Shown here in pieces: positions 6,111 to 13,040 of a stretch of DNA of 13,040 bases; position 1 is the stretch's first letter, and each line of letters starts with the position of its first letter. A program made the translations under genes and the position numbers. This DNA comes from an uncultured Amylibacter sp. (lineage in GTDB: Bacteria > Pseudomonadota > Alphaproteobacteria > Rhodobacterales > Rhodobacteraceae), in contig CALDZS010000046.1 in assembly GCA_937944065.1 (NCBI GenBank), positions 1 to 13,040 of the forward strand, in the 5' to 3' direction. Below the pieces are notes generated by a model. It saw nothing but the letters and a program-made list of their open reading frames with translations, was not told the DNA's origin and searched no databases.

Positions 6111-7109
6111 TTAATTCCGCTCGTTCACCTCTTTGACATAATCGATCATGCGCGGATGAACTTGTTTGGAGTACAGTGTCCAAACAGGCGCAAACGCGGT
6201 AATCCATTCTGCACGGCGGCTTTCTGATAGGCTGCGAATAACACCTCCATCGTCAAGTATCCGTTGCTTGGCATCTTCGCTTTGGTCAAACACATCGCGA
6301 TTTTGCTTTGCTGTCACCTCTTGCACAATTGTCAAAAAGACAGAGCTGACATCGCTTGGCATGCTTTTGATCCACTTATCTGTCGCCAGAATAATGTTCC
6401 CGTCAACGGCGTGGTTGGTTTCGGTAACCCCCGACTGTACCTTGTGCAGGTCTTTGTCATACAGATTGGGCCAAGTTCCTTCAGTGCCATTCACACTGCC
6501 ATTCTGTAAAGCTGCAAAAGTTTCAGCAAAGCTGATAGATTGGGGTTTGGCATCCACCGCTTTGAATTGTTCAATCGACACTTGTGTTCCAGTGCTGGCG
6601 AAAACCATATCTTTCAAATCTGTCGGCTTAGTTACCACGCGATCAGCGCTCATCTGCAAAAAGCCACCATGCCAAAATCCCAGCCCACGAATTCCTTTGC
6701 CGATCAGTGCATTTTTCAACAACTCACCAGTTAAAGAGCTTTGGAAGTCTTCAACCGCTGCGTAGTTTTTGAACATAAACGGTAATGAAAAAAGACGGAA
6801 CGCATCCGTGTATTTTTCCAATTTGTTATAACTGGGGACGGCCAATTGGATATCGTTCTGGACTAAGGCAATGATTACGCGTTCGTCGGTGTACAGGATC
6901 GAGTTTCCGTACACCTCCATGCATGCTTTGCCGTCCAGTTCGGTATTTACGCGTTTTTCCAGCTCTGACGCGGCGTTTCCGATAGGGTGGTTAAAGCCAC
7001 GATTGACGTGGCTCATGCGGATAACAATCTCTCCACCATCACATCTGGCAAAACTTGGGCTAGCAGTTCCAAGAACTGCAAACGCCATTATAGCAAGAAA
7101 CCATTTCAT
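6111..7109 (-). CDS. Orphan TRAP transporter solute-binding protein, DctP family
   Basis: A 332-residue periplasmic binding protein of the DctP type, which normally hands organic acids to a DctQ/DctM membrane pair. A signal peptide (1-21, ending SFA) is followed by C23 and C63, which could form a disulfide. Family signatures are HPIGNAASELEKRV, RLFSLPFMFKNYAAVEDF, FAETFAALQNGSVNGTEGTW and the C4-dicarboxylate-type WPNLYDKDLHKVQSGVTETNH. In the DLKGxxxR motif, whose arginine binds the ligand carboxylate in most family members, this protein reads DLKDMVFA, placing alanine (A171) at the arginine position. No DctQ or DctM gene is adjacent; its neighbours are gltB and mtgA. I chose the second ATG (7109) because a GGGGG ribosome site sits 7 bases before it and only 1 base before the first ATG (7115). 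Confidence 0.92.
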   Translation of the reverse strand: MKWFLAIMAFAVLGTASPSFARCDGGEIVIRMSHVNRGFNHPIGNAASELEKRVNTELDGKACMEVYGNSILYTDERVIIALVQNDIQLAVPSYNKLEKYTDAFRLFSLPFMFKNYAAVEDFQSSLTGELLKNALIGKGIRGLGFWHGGFLQMSADRVVTKPTDLKDMVFASTGTQVSIEQFKAVDAKPQSISFAETFAALQNGSVNGTEGTWPNLYDKDLHKVQSGVTETNHAVDGNIILATDKWIKSMPSDVSSVFLTIVQEVTAKQNRDVFDQSEDAKQRILDDGGVIRSLSESRRAEWITAFAPVWTLYSKQVHPRMIDYVKEVNERN

Positions 7110-7116
7110 CGACATT

Positions 7117-7121
7117 CCCCC
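7117..7121 (-). promoter_or_regulatory. Ribosome binding site deciding the TRAP protein start
   Basis: GGGGG on the minus strand. Spacing to the ATG at 7109 is 7 bases, which is workable; spacing to the alternative ATG at 7115 is one base, which is not. Confidence 0.6.
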
Positions 7122-7182
7122 GTGCTTTGACGGCGACCTTAGTTAACAGATCGTTGCTATTGCAAGAGGGATAACGGGAATT

Positions 7183-7201
7183 TACTTGAATGTATCAAGT
7201 A
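7183..7201. repeat. Inverted repeat in the gltB / TRAP-protein gap
   Basis: TACTTGA, five bases, TCAAGTA: perfect 7-base arms in the 103 bases between gltB and the TRAP protein gene. There is no T tract on the minus-strand downstream side, so it is unlikely to be a strong gltB terminator. Its dyad form and position about 75 bases before the TRAP gene suit a regulator site, and one arm contains a TTGATA that could serve as a -35. No convincing -10 pairs with it. The rest of the gap shows nothing I can name. Confidence 0.35.
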
Positions 7202-7212
7202 TACCCCATGAA

Positions 7213-10200
7213 TCATGCAGTCTTTTCTTTTGGATTATCACTCAGTGGTGCGTCTAGGCGATTCAGCATTTCGGTTGGGCAGACTTGGACGAAATTCGCC
7301 AACTCTTGATCCCAATCATGCAAAATTTGCTTGGCCTTTGGGCTGAACGTTTCGCCCAAGTGTTCTTCAATCAACGATTTTAACTGAGTTTCCCAATGCG
7401 CAGACGTAACTGGCACCGCTTTAAGACCTTCCATATTCGCCAGCTCTTCAAACCGACCTTTTGGATCATAAACGTAGGCCATACCACCCGTCATACCAGC
7501 CCCGAAGTTGGCGCCAATACTTCCTAGAATGACAGCAACGCCGCCCGTCATGTATTCGCAACCATTCGTACCACAGCCTTCGATCACCACTGACGCGCCA
7601 GAATTGCGAACGGCAAATCGTTCACCTGCACGACCGTTGGCGAACAGCTTGCCAGCCGTGGCACCGTATAGAACCGTATTCCCGATAATGGTGTTTTCCG
7701 CAGCAATCAGCGGGCTGGACAAGGGCGGGCGTACGACGATTTTGCCGCCAGACAAACCTTTGCCGACATAGTCATTCGCGTCACCCGATACTTCCAACTT
7801 CAAACCAGGGGCGGCGAATGCGCCCAAAGACTGTCCAGCTGACCCCGTTAATTTGACTGTCAAATGATCCTCTTGCAGATCGTTGTTCATGCCAAATTTC
7901 TGCACAATGTGGCTAGAGACACGTGTACCAATGGTGCGGTGCGTGTTTTGCACCGCATAAGACAGTTGCATCTTTTCCGCCTTGTTAAAGAACGGTTCAG
8001 CATCATTTACAATTTCCGCATCCAGTGTGTCAGGCACAGTCTGGCGCGGTCGCTTGCGGTCATAATTGATCGTCGTTGCATCATCGAGACTGATCAGCAG
8101 CGGGTTTAAATCCAGATCATCAAGATGTGCTGATCCACGGCTGACTTGCGCCAACATGTCAGCGCGACCAATCACCTCGTCCAGTGACCGCATCCCTAAG
8201 GACGCCAGTACTTCGCGGACTTCCTGGGCGTAGAACGTGATCAGGTTGACGACTTTGTCTGCTGTACCTGTAAATTTCTTGCGCAATTCTTCGTCTTGAA
8301 CACAGACCCCAACAGGGCAGGTATTCGACTGGCACTGACGGACCATTATGCAGCCCATCGCGATCAGCGCTGCTGTACCAATGCCGTACTCTTCTGCACC
8401 TAACATGGCGGCGACAACGATGTCGCGGCCGGTTCGCAAACCGCCATCGGTCCGCAGTGTCACGCGATCACGTAAATTGTTCATCGCAAGAACTTGATGC
8501 GCTTCTGACAACCCCATTTCCCAGGGCAAGCCTGCGTATTTAATCGATGTCGCTGGCGACGCGCCGGTACCACCATTGTGGCCAGACACCAAAATTACGT
8601 CGGCCTTCGCTTTGGCAACGCCAGCAGCTATTGTGCCAACACCAGATGAAGACACAAGTTTCACCGTCACTTTGGCGCGCGGATTGATCTGCTTAAGATC
8701 ATAAATCAACTGTGCCAAATCCTCGATACTGTAGATATCGTGATGCGGTGGTGGCGAGATTAAAGTCACGCCAGGGGTGGAGTGTCGTAGGCGCGCAATC
8801 AATTCGGTCACCTTGATGCCAGGCAATTGCCCACCTTCACCAGGTTTAGCGCCTTGGGCAACCTTGATTTCAAGCTCTTCACAATTGTTCAGATATTCGG
8901 CTGTTACACCAAAACGACCAGAAGCAACTTGTTTAATTTTCGCGGACGGATTGTCGCCATTTGGTTCTGGGTGGAAATGCGCCGGATCTTCGCCGCCTTC
9001 GCCACTGTCAGATTTTGCGCCAATACGGTTCATCGCCACGTTCAGCGTTTTATGAGCCTCAGGACTAAGCGCCCCAAGCGACATTCCCGGGGTCACAAAA
9101 CGCTTGCGGATGGACGTGATGCTTTCCACCTCATCCACAGAAATCGGTTTTGCCGTTGGTTTGAAATCCAACAGATCACGCAAATGAATGGGTGGTGCAG
9201 ATTGCATCGCTGCACTGTATTTCTTCCACAGATCAAATGACGCACGATCACAGGCAGATTGCAGCATGTGCATTTTCTGCGCTTCCCATGCATGAGTTTC
9301 ACCAGAGCGGCGGGCCTTGTAGAACCCGCCAATAGGCAAGATGTCTGCACCTTGCACCCAGCCTTTGGTGTGCACTTTGCTAACCTTACGTTGGATGCCG
9401 TGCAGACCGATACCAGAAATACGCGAAGTCATACCTGGGAAAAACTCTGCGACCATAGCGCGGGACAATCCCACGGCCTCGAAATTCAGACCGCCGCGAT
9501 AACTGGAAATAACACTAATGCCCATCTTCGCCATGATCTTCAACAGACCTTGATTGATGGCCTCTTTGTAACGTGCTGCTGCAATCTCCAGCGAGCAATC
9601 CAACAAGCCCCGATCAATACGGTCTGCCAAACTGTCCAGCGCCAGATAAGCGTTTACCGTCGTGGCACCACAGCCAATCAAAACAGCGAAATAATGCGGA
9701 TCTATGCATTCCGCAGACTGCACGTTGATCGAACAAAATGTGCGCAAACCTGCCGAAGTTAGATAGGAATGGACCGCAGATGTCGCAAGGATCATTGGCA
9801 TAGCTGTGCGCGTTTCGCTTTGTCCCTTGTCAGTCAAAACGATCTGGCCTGCACCAGAGCGCACGGCATCTTCGGCTTGCGATCGAACATGGTCCAATGC
9901 CACGCGCAGGCCATTCTGATCGGACCCGTCAAACGTACAGTCGATTGTCGTTACGGAGTTTTCAAACTGATCTACCATAGCATCAAACTGCGCGTTTGAT
10001 ACAAACGGGGACGACAATGTCAAAATCGCAGTCTCGTCGCTGGCGTCATCCAACACATTGCGCAAATTGCCAAACCGCGTGCGCAGGCTCATCACGCGCG
10101 CCTCACGCAAGCTGTCAATCGGCGGATTGGTGACTTGGCTGAAATTCTGACGGAAGAAATGCGACAAAGGACGGTACATGTCAGACAAAACCGCTGATGG

Positions 10201-11739
10201 TGTGTCATCGCCCATCGACGCGATTTGCTCTTTGCCGTCTTCGGCCATCGGATGCAAAATCACCTCAAGCTCTTCAATGGAATAGCCTGCCGCCATTTGG
10301 CGTGTGCGCAGCTCTGCTCCAGTAAAGCCGACCACCTCTTTGTTCGCGGCGGTCACTTCGTCCAAATTGATGACCGATTTAACCCACTTGCCAAAGGTTT
10401 GGCTGGCGGCCAACTCGTCCTTCAATTCTTCGTCGTGCAGCAATCGACCTGCAACCATATCGACCGCGATCATTTGACCAGGGCCAAGCGCGCCCTTCTC
10501 TAGAACAGTCATTTCGTCTGTTGGTACCATGCCAGTTTCGGACCCTGCGATCAGTAACCCGTCGCCTGTCACAACATAACGCATGGGCCGCAAGCCATTA
10601 CGATCCAGTCCCGCGCAGACCCATTGACCATCAGTCATCGCAAGAGCCGCTGGGCCGTCCCATGGCTCCATAACCGAATTACAGTAGGAGTACATATCCA
10701 ACCATTCGGCCTTCATCCCATCCGCATTTGCACTTTCGGGTACCAGCAATGTCTTGGCCATAGGTGCGTTACGCCCAGCGCGCACCAACACCTCGAACAC
10801 CGCATCCAGCGCACCACTGTCGGATGCGCCCGCAGGCACAACAGGTTTGATATCCTCGGCCTGATCACCAAAGTTTTTAGACGCCATGCGAATTTCATGG
10901 CTTTTCATCCAATTCACATTGCCCTTCAGGGTATTAATCTCGCCATTATGCGCCAACATACGGAACGGTTGCGCAAGCCACCATTGCGGGAATGTGTTGG
11001 TTGAATAGCGCTGGTGATAGATCGCAAAAGCTGACTCAAAACGCTCATCCATCAGATCTGGATAAAACACAGCAACCTGTTCAGCCAGCATCATCCCTTT
11101 GTAAATAATTGAACGGCATGACAGAGAACAGAAATAGAAATCATTGATCGAATTGGCCGAGACTTGTTTTTCTATCCGACGACGGATGACGTACAGTTCG
11201 CGTTCAAACTGGTCTTCGTCCACACCCTTGGAATTAGATATAAGAATCTGTTCGATCTCTGGTCGTGTGGCGTTTGCTTTCTCGCCCAAGCAAGAAACAT
11301 CCACCGGCACGTGGCGCCAGCCATAGATGTAATAACCCATGCGCAAAACTTCGGTTTCGACAATCGTACGACAGCTCTCCTGAGCGGCAAAGTTCGTGCG
11401 AGGCAGGAACACTTGTCCAACCGCGACCAGTTCATCATAGCGCGGCTTGTGACCTGTTCGTTCGATTTGATCATAGAAAAACGGTACGGGAATTTGTACA
11501 TGGATACCCGCGCCATCGCCAGTTTTACCATCCGCGTCAACTGCACCACGATGCCACACCGCGCGCAATGCCGCGATACCATTATCAACGACTTTACGCG
11601 ACGCTTTGCCGTCGATCGACACGACCAAACCAACACCACAAGATGAGTGTTCTTCCGCCTCTGAATACATACCATGCTCTGCCATATAGGCGCGCTTAGC
11701 TTCTTGGTTTGCTTTCCAATTTACATCATATTTTGTCAT
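7213..11739 (-). CDS. gltB: Glutamate synthase (NADPH) large (alpha) subunit
   Basis: A 1508-residue subunit of cytosolic GOGAT, which with GltD converts 2-oxoglutarate and glutamine into two glutamates. A 33-residue leader precedes C34 (HSSCGVGLV), the catalytic N-terminal nucleophile exposed after self-cleavage. The class-II glutaminase domain runs to about residue 430, with RYSTNTFPQWW and AHNGEINTLKGN visible. A central domain follows, then an FMN-binding synthase barrel from about 830 with SGHNGGTGASP and RTDGGLRTGRD. The 3Fe-4S cysteines are C1130, C1136 and C1141 (Cx5Cx4C), and a C-terminal GXGXG helix domain is rich in repeated glycines. Full length, no frameshift. The ATG at 11739 has AAGAAGGA 7 bases upstream. 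The 8-residue extension to 11763 (RRKKDKP) would overlap the upstream gene's 3' end and is rejected. Confidence 0.97.
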   Translation of the reverse strand: MTKYDVNWKANQEAKRAYMAEHGMYSEAEEHSSCGVGLVVSIDGKASRKVVDNGIAALRAVWHRGAVDADGKTGDGAGIHVQIPVPFFYDQIERTGHKPRYDELVAVGQVFLPRTNFAAQESCRTIVETEVLRMGYYIYGWRHVPVDVSCLGEKANATRPEIEQILISNSKGVDEDQFERELYVIRRRIEKQVSANSINDFYFCSLSCRSIIYKGMMLAEQVAVFYPDLMDERFESAFAIYHQRYSTNTFPQWWLAQPFRMLAHNGEINTLKGNVNWMKSHEIRMASKNFGDQAEDIKPVVPAGASDSGALDAVFEVLVRAGRNAPMAKTLLVPESANADGMKAEWLDMYSYCNSVMEPWDGPAALAMTDGQWVCAGLDRNGLRPMRYVVTGDGLLIAGSETGMVPTDEMTVLEKGALGPGQMIAVDMVAGRLLHDEELKDELAASQTFGKWVKSVINLDEVTAANKEVVGFTGAELRTRQMAAGYSIEELEVILHPMAEDGKEQIASMGDDTPSAVLSDMYRPLSHFFRQNFSQVTNPPIDSLREARVMSLRTRFGNLRNVLDDASDETAILTLSSPFVSNAQFDAMVDQFENSVTTIDCTFDGSDQNGLRVALDHVRSQAEDAVRSGAGQIVLTDKGQSETRTAMPMILATSAVHSYLTSAGLRTFCSINVQSAECIDPHYFAVLIGCGATTVNAYLALDSLADRIDRGLLDCSLEIAAARYKEAINQGLLKIMAKMGISVISSYRGGLNFEAVGLSRAMVAEFFPGMTSRISGIGLHGIQRKVSKVHTKGWVQGADILPIGGFYKARRSGETHAWEAQKMHMLQSACDRASFDLWKKYSAAMQSAPPIHLRDLLDFKPTAKPISVDEVESITSIRKRFVTPGMSLGALSPEAHKTLNVAMNRIGAKSDSGEGGEDPAHFHPEPNGDNPSAKIKQVASGRFGVTAEYLNNCEELEIKVAQGAKPGEGGQLPGIKVTELIARLRHSTPGVTLISPPPHHDIYSIEDLAQLIYDLKQINPRAKVTVKLVSSSGVGTIAAGVAKAKADVILVSGHNGGTGASPATSIKYAGLPWEMGLSEAHQVLAMNNLRDRVTLRTDGGLRTGRDIVVAAMLGAEEYGIGTAALIAMGCIMVRQCQSNTCPVGVCVQDEELRKKFTGTADKVVNLITFYAQEVREVLASLGMRSLDEVIGRADMLAQVSRGSAHLDDLDLNPLLISLDDATTINYDRKRPRQTVPDTLDAEIVNDAEPFFNKAEKMQLSYAVQNTHRTIGTRVSSHIVQKFGMNNDLQEDHLTVKLTGSAGQSLGAFAAPGLKLEVSGDANDYVGKGLSGGKIVVRPPLSSPLIAAENTIIGNTVLYGATAGKLFANGRAGERFAVRNSGASVVIEGCGTNGCEYMTGGVAVILGSIGANFGAGMTGGMAYVYDPKGRFEELANMEGLKAVPVTSAHWETQLKSLIEEHLGETFSPKAKQILHDWDQELANFVQVCPTEMLNRLDAPLSDNPKEKTA

Positions 11740-11743
11740 TGGT

Positions 11744-12181
11744 TTATCCTTCTTCCGACGCACCAGCGGCGGCGAATACTTCGGCCCCTGTCATGTCTTT
11801 GGTTTTTTCGGCAAAGCTGTAGCCATGCGGTTTTTCGTCGATGAAAATCTGACTGTCGAATGTCATGTCAGACAAATCATCCAAGGTACCAGCGCCAATA
11901 TGATACTCTTGTGCGGCGGGGATATCGAGGGTCAGTTTGTAATACAGGCTGGTGCCGCAAGTTTTACAATGCGCTCGTTCAGCCCAGTCAGATGATTGGT
12001 GGGTAGCGATGTTTTCGGCGCCATCAAATTTCACGTTTTTCGCGGCGAAAGCCAAAAACACGCCGCCACTGAATTTGCGACACATAGAACAATGGCACGC
12101 GCCATAGTTGCCATCGGTCTGCGCGGTATAGTTTATTGCCCCGCATAAGCAACTACCCGATTTTGAAGTCAAACTACTCAT
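11744..12181 (-). CDS. GFA-family (glutathione-dependent formaldehyde-activating enzyme / CENP-V fold) zinc protein
   Basis: A 145-residue cytosolic protein with the two zinc sites of the GFA fold. C11 and C13 (SCLCGAI) with C72 and C75 (HCKTCGTSLYY) form the structural site, and C29, C31 and C34 (ACHCSMCRKFSGG) form the second site. The founding member was linked to S-hydroxymethylglutathione formation, but most family members have no assigned reaction, and there is no formaldehyde-oxidation gene here. The ATG at 12181 has AAGGAG 8 bases upstream; an in-frame extension to 12226 would run over the small membrane-protein gene. It sits 5 bases after that gene and 4 bases before gltB, so it is almost certainly part of the glt operon. 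Confidence 0.9.
   Translation of the reverse strand: MSSLTSKSGSCLCGAINYTAQTDGNYGACHCSMCRKFSGGVFLAFAAKNVKFDGAENIATHQSSDWAERAHCKTCGTSLYYKLTLDIPAAQEYHIGAGTLDDLSDMTFDSQIFIDEKPHGYSFAEKTKDMTGAEVFAAAGASEEG
11747..11754 (-). promoter_or_regulatory. Ribosome binding site of gltB
   Basis: AAGAAGGA on the minus strand, 7 bases before the ATG at 11739. It is formed by the last codons of the GFA-family gene, whose TAA stop follows immediately, and it settles the gltB start. Confidence 0.75.
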
Positions 12182-12186
12182 ACATT

Positions 12187-12360
12187 TCACTCCTTCATTT
12201 TCAGATAATGCGGCACCATAAAGCATGCCGTTGCAACAAAGAAAAACACTGACCCAGCGGTGGACATATAGTCACCAGCTTTCAGTCCGCCGTACACATA
12301 GATCGCGGCACAAATCAGATAGCCCCACCAGCCCAGCGTTATGAAACTGCGCGCGCTCAT
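12187..12360 (-). CDS. Small two-helix membrane protein, unknown function
   Basis: A 57-residue frame too short for common ORF cut-offs. It starts MSARSFITLGWWGYL and ends VPHYLKMKE. Two hydrophobic segments, about residues 5-24 (with GWWGYLICAAIYVYGG) and 34-52 (with SVFFFVATACFMVP), predict a membrane hairpin. The linker LKAGDYMST is polar. I do not recognise the family. Support for it being real: its ATG overlaps the gltD stop (ATGA), it fills the gap between gltD and the GFA gene exactly, and its last codons form the next gene's ribosome binding site. It lacks a Shine-Dalgarno of its own, so translation would depend on ribosomes finishing gltD. Confidence 0.72.
   Translation of the reverse strand: MSARSFITLGWWGYLICAAIYVYGGLKAGDYMSTAGSVFFFVATACFMVPHYLKMKE
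12190..12195 (-). promoter_or_regulatory. Ribosome binding site of the GFA-family gene
   Basis: AAGGAG on the minus strand, the strongest Shine-Dalgarno in the window, 8 bases before the ATG at 12181. It is formed by the last two sense codons (Lys-Glu) of the small membrane-protein gene. Confidence 0.75.
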
Positions 12361-13040
12361 TGTGCTGCAATCGCTGCGCGCTGGTTCGCATATTCAATGA
12401 TGCTATCCGCAGCTTCGCGTCCGTCTCGTATGGCCCAAACAACCAGTGATGCGCCGCGTACAATGTCACCCGCAGCATAAACCCCATCAAGACTTGTTGC
12501 ATGTGTTTTGAAGTCCGCTTTGATCGTTCCCCAACGGGTTACATCCAATCCTTCGGTGTTCCACAAGGTCGGCAAGTCTTCTGGTAAAAATCCCAGCGCT
12601 TTGATCACCAAATCAGCGTCTTCGGTATAGTCTGCACCTGCAATCTCTTCGGGGCTTTGTCGGCCAGATGCATCTGGTGCACCCAATCGCATTTTGGAAA
12701 CAATCACGCCGGTAACGTCGCCTTCGCCGGTGAACCCTTTGGGGGCGGACAGCCACACAAATTCAACACCTTCTTCGATGGCGTTCTGGGTTTCGCGTTG
12801 CGATCCTGGCATGTTTTTTTGATCACGGCGGTACAGGCATTTAACCGACTTCGCACCTTGGCGGGTTGCTGTACGCACACAGTCCATGGCGGTATCGCCG
12901 CCGCCGATAACAACGACATTTTTCCCTTTGGCGTCCAATTCGCCACTTTCAATCTCTGGAACTTTGTCACCAAAGTTTAGACGATTAGAGGCAGTAAGAT
13001 AATCGATGGCTTTGACGATGCCGTCATTTCCAGACCCAGG
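12357..13040 (-). CDS. gltD: Glutamate synthase (NADPH) small (beta) subunit, N-terminal part outside window
   Basis: The C-terminal 227 residues of the FAD-dependent subunit that passes electrons from NADPH through 4Fe-4S clusters to GltB. The pyridine-nucleotide-binding motif VVVIGGGDTAMDC (42-54 of the visible part) is followed by CLYRRDQKNMPGS, whose arginines suit the NADPH phosphate. The C-terminal FAD motif GVYAAGDIVRGA starts at visible residue 186 and leads into SLVVWAIRDGREAA. Family length is about 470-480 residues, so roughly half the protein, including the cluster cysteines, lies beyond 13040. The frame is open to the window edge; the TTG at 12938 is an internal leucine codon. 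The TGA stop overlaps the start of the small membrane-protein gene. Confidence 0.95.
   Translation of the reverse strand, partial: PGSGNDGIVKAIDYLTASNRLNFGDKVPEIESGELDAKGKNVVVIGGGDTAMDCVRTATRQGAKSVKCLYRRDQKNMPGSQRETQNAIEEGVEFVWLSAPKGFTGEGDVTGVIVSKMRLGAPDASGRQSPEEIAGADYTEDADLVIKALGFLPEDLPTLWNTEGLDVTRWGTIKADFKTHATSLDGVYAAGDIVRGASLVVWAIRDGREAADSIIEYANQRAAIAAQ

Noticed and set aside
6166..6765. 199-residue open frame antisense to the TRAP protein gene
   Set aside because: No domain, no start signal, and fully covered by a well-supported gene on the other strand.
9259..9762. 167-residue open frame antisense to gltB, and similar long plus-strand frames at 10624-11004 and 11265-11699
   Set aside because: They are opposite an intact conserved gene, Cys/His/Arg-rich with no recognisable domain or ribosome binding site; shadows of gltB codon use.
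12936..12938. TTG as the start of a 193-residue reductase
   Set aside because: The frame continues open to 13040 with GltD-like sequence, so it is an internal leucine codon of a partial gltD.

Overview
The window looks like a stretch of core chromosome from an alphaproteobacterium, most likely the Rhodobacterales / roseobacter group. I infer this from gene content: an alpha-type glutamate synthase, a TRAP solute-binding protein, Tat-like L,D-transpeptidases, and a GST-queG-SDR gene set. Codon use suits a moderate-GC genome. I see no tRNA, rRNA, CRISPR array, insertion sequence or phage gene. Coding density is very high and no gene-free stretch exceeds about 155 bases.

Region 1 (1-2729) concerns ribosome modification and the cell envelope. 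The 3' part of rlmN (23S rRNA/tRNA A2503/A37 methyltransferase) overlaps by 4 bases a small YkuD-fold protein. Convergent to that is a CAP-domain lipoprotein. A 155-base divergent promoter region then leads to a second, unrelated L,D-transpeptidase, which ends in a clear intrinsic terminator at 2701-2729. Two YkuD enzymes around a CAP lipoprotein suggest a small peptidoglycan-remodelling neighbourhood.

Region 2 (2709-5283, minus strand) is a tight three-gene operon read GST -> queG -> atypical SDR, with junction overlaps of 1 and 17 bases. Upstream of the GST is a near-consensus sigma-54 (-24/-12) element, overlapped by a 13-base palindrome. This is the most unexpected regulatory signal in the window.

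Region 3 (5319-7201, minus strand) holds mtgA (monofunctional peptidoglycan glycosyltransferase) and an orphan DctP-type TRAP solute-binding protein with no DctQ/DctM partners nearby. The binding protein appears to lack the canonical carboxylate-binding arginine.

Region 4 (7213-13040, minus strand) is the glutamate synthase operon, read gltD (partial) -> 57-residue membrane protein -> GFA-family zinc protein -> gltB. The four genes are packed with a 4-base overlap, a 5-base gap and a 4-base gap. The two GOGAT subunits are thus separated by two extra genes. One of them is a short two-helix protein that length-limited ORF calling would miss.

Most of the window is housekeeping. I do not see a new multi-gene defence or mobile system. 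The best leads are the sigma-54 element, the two genes inside the glt operon, and the altered binding-site residue of the TRAP protein.
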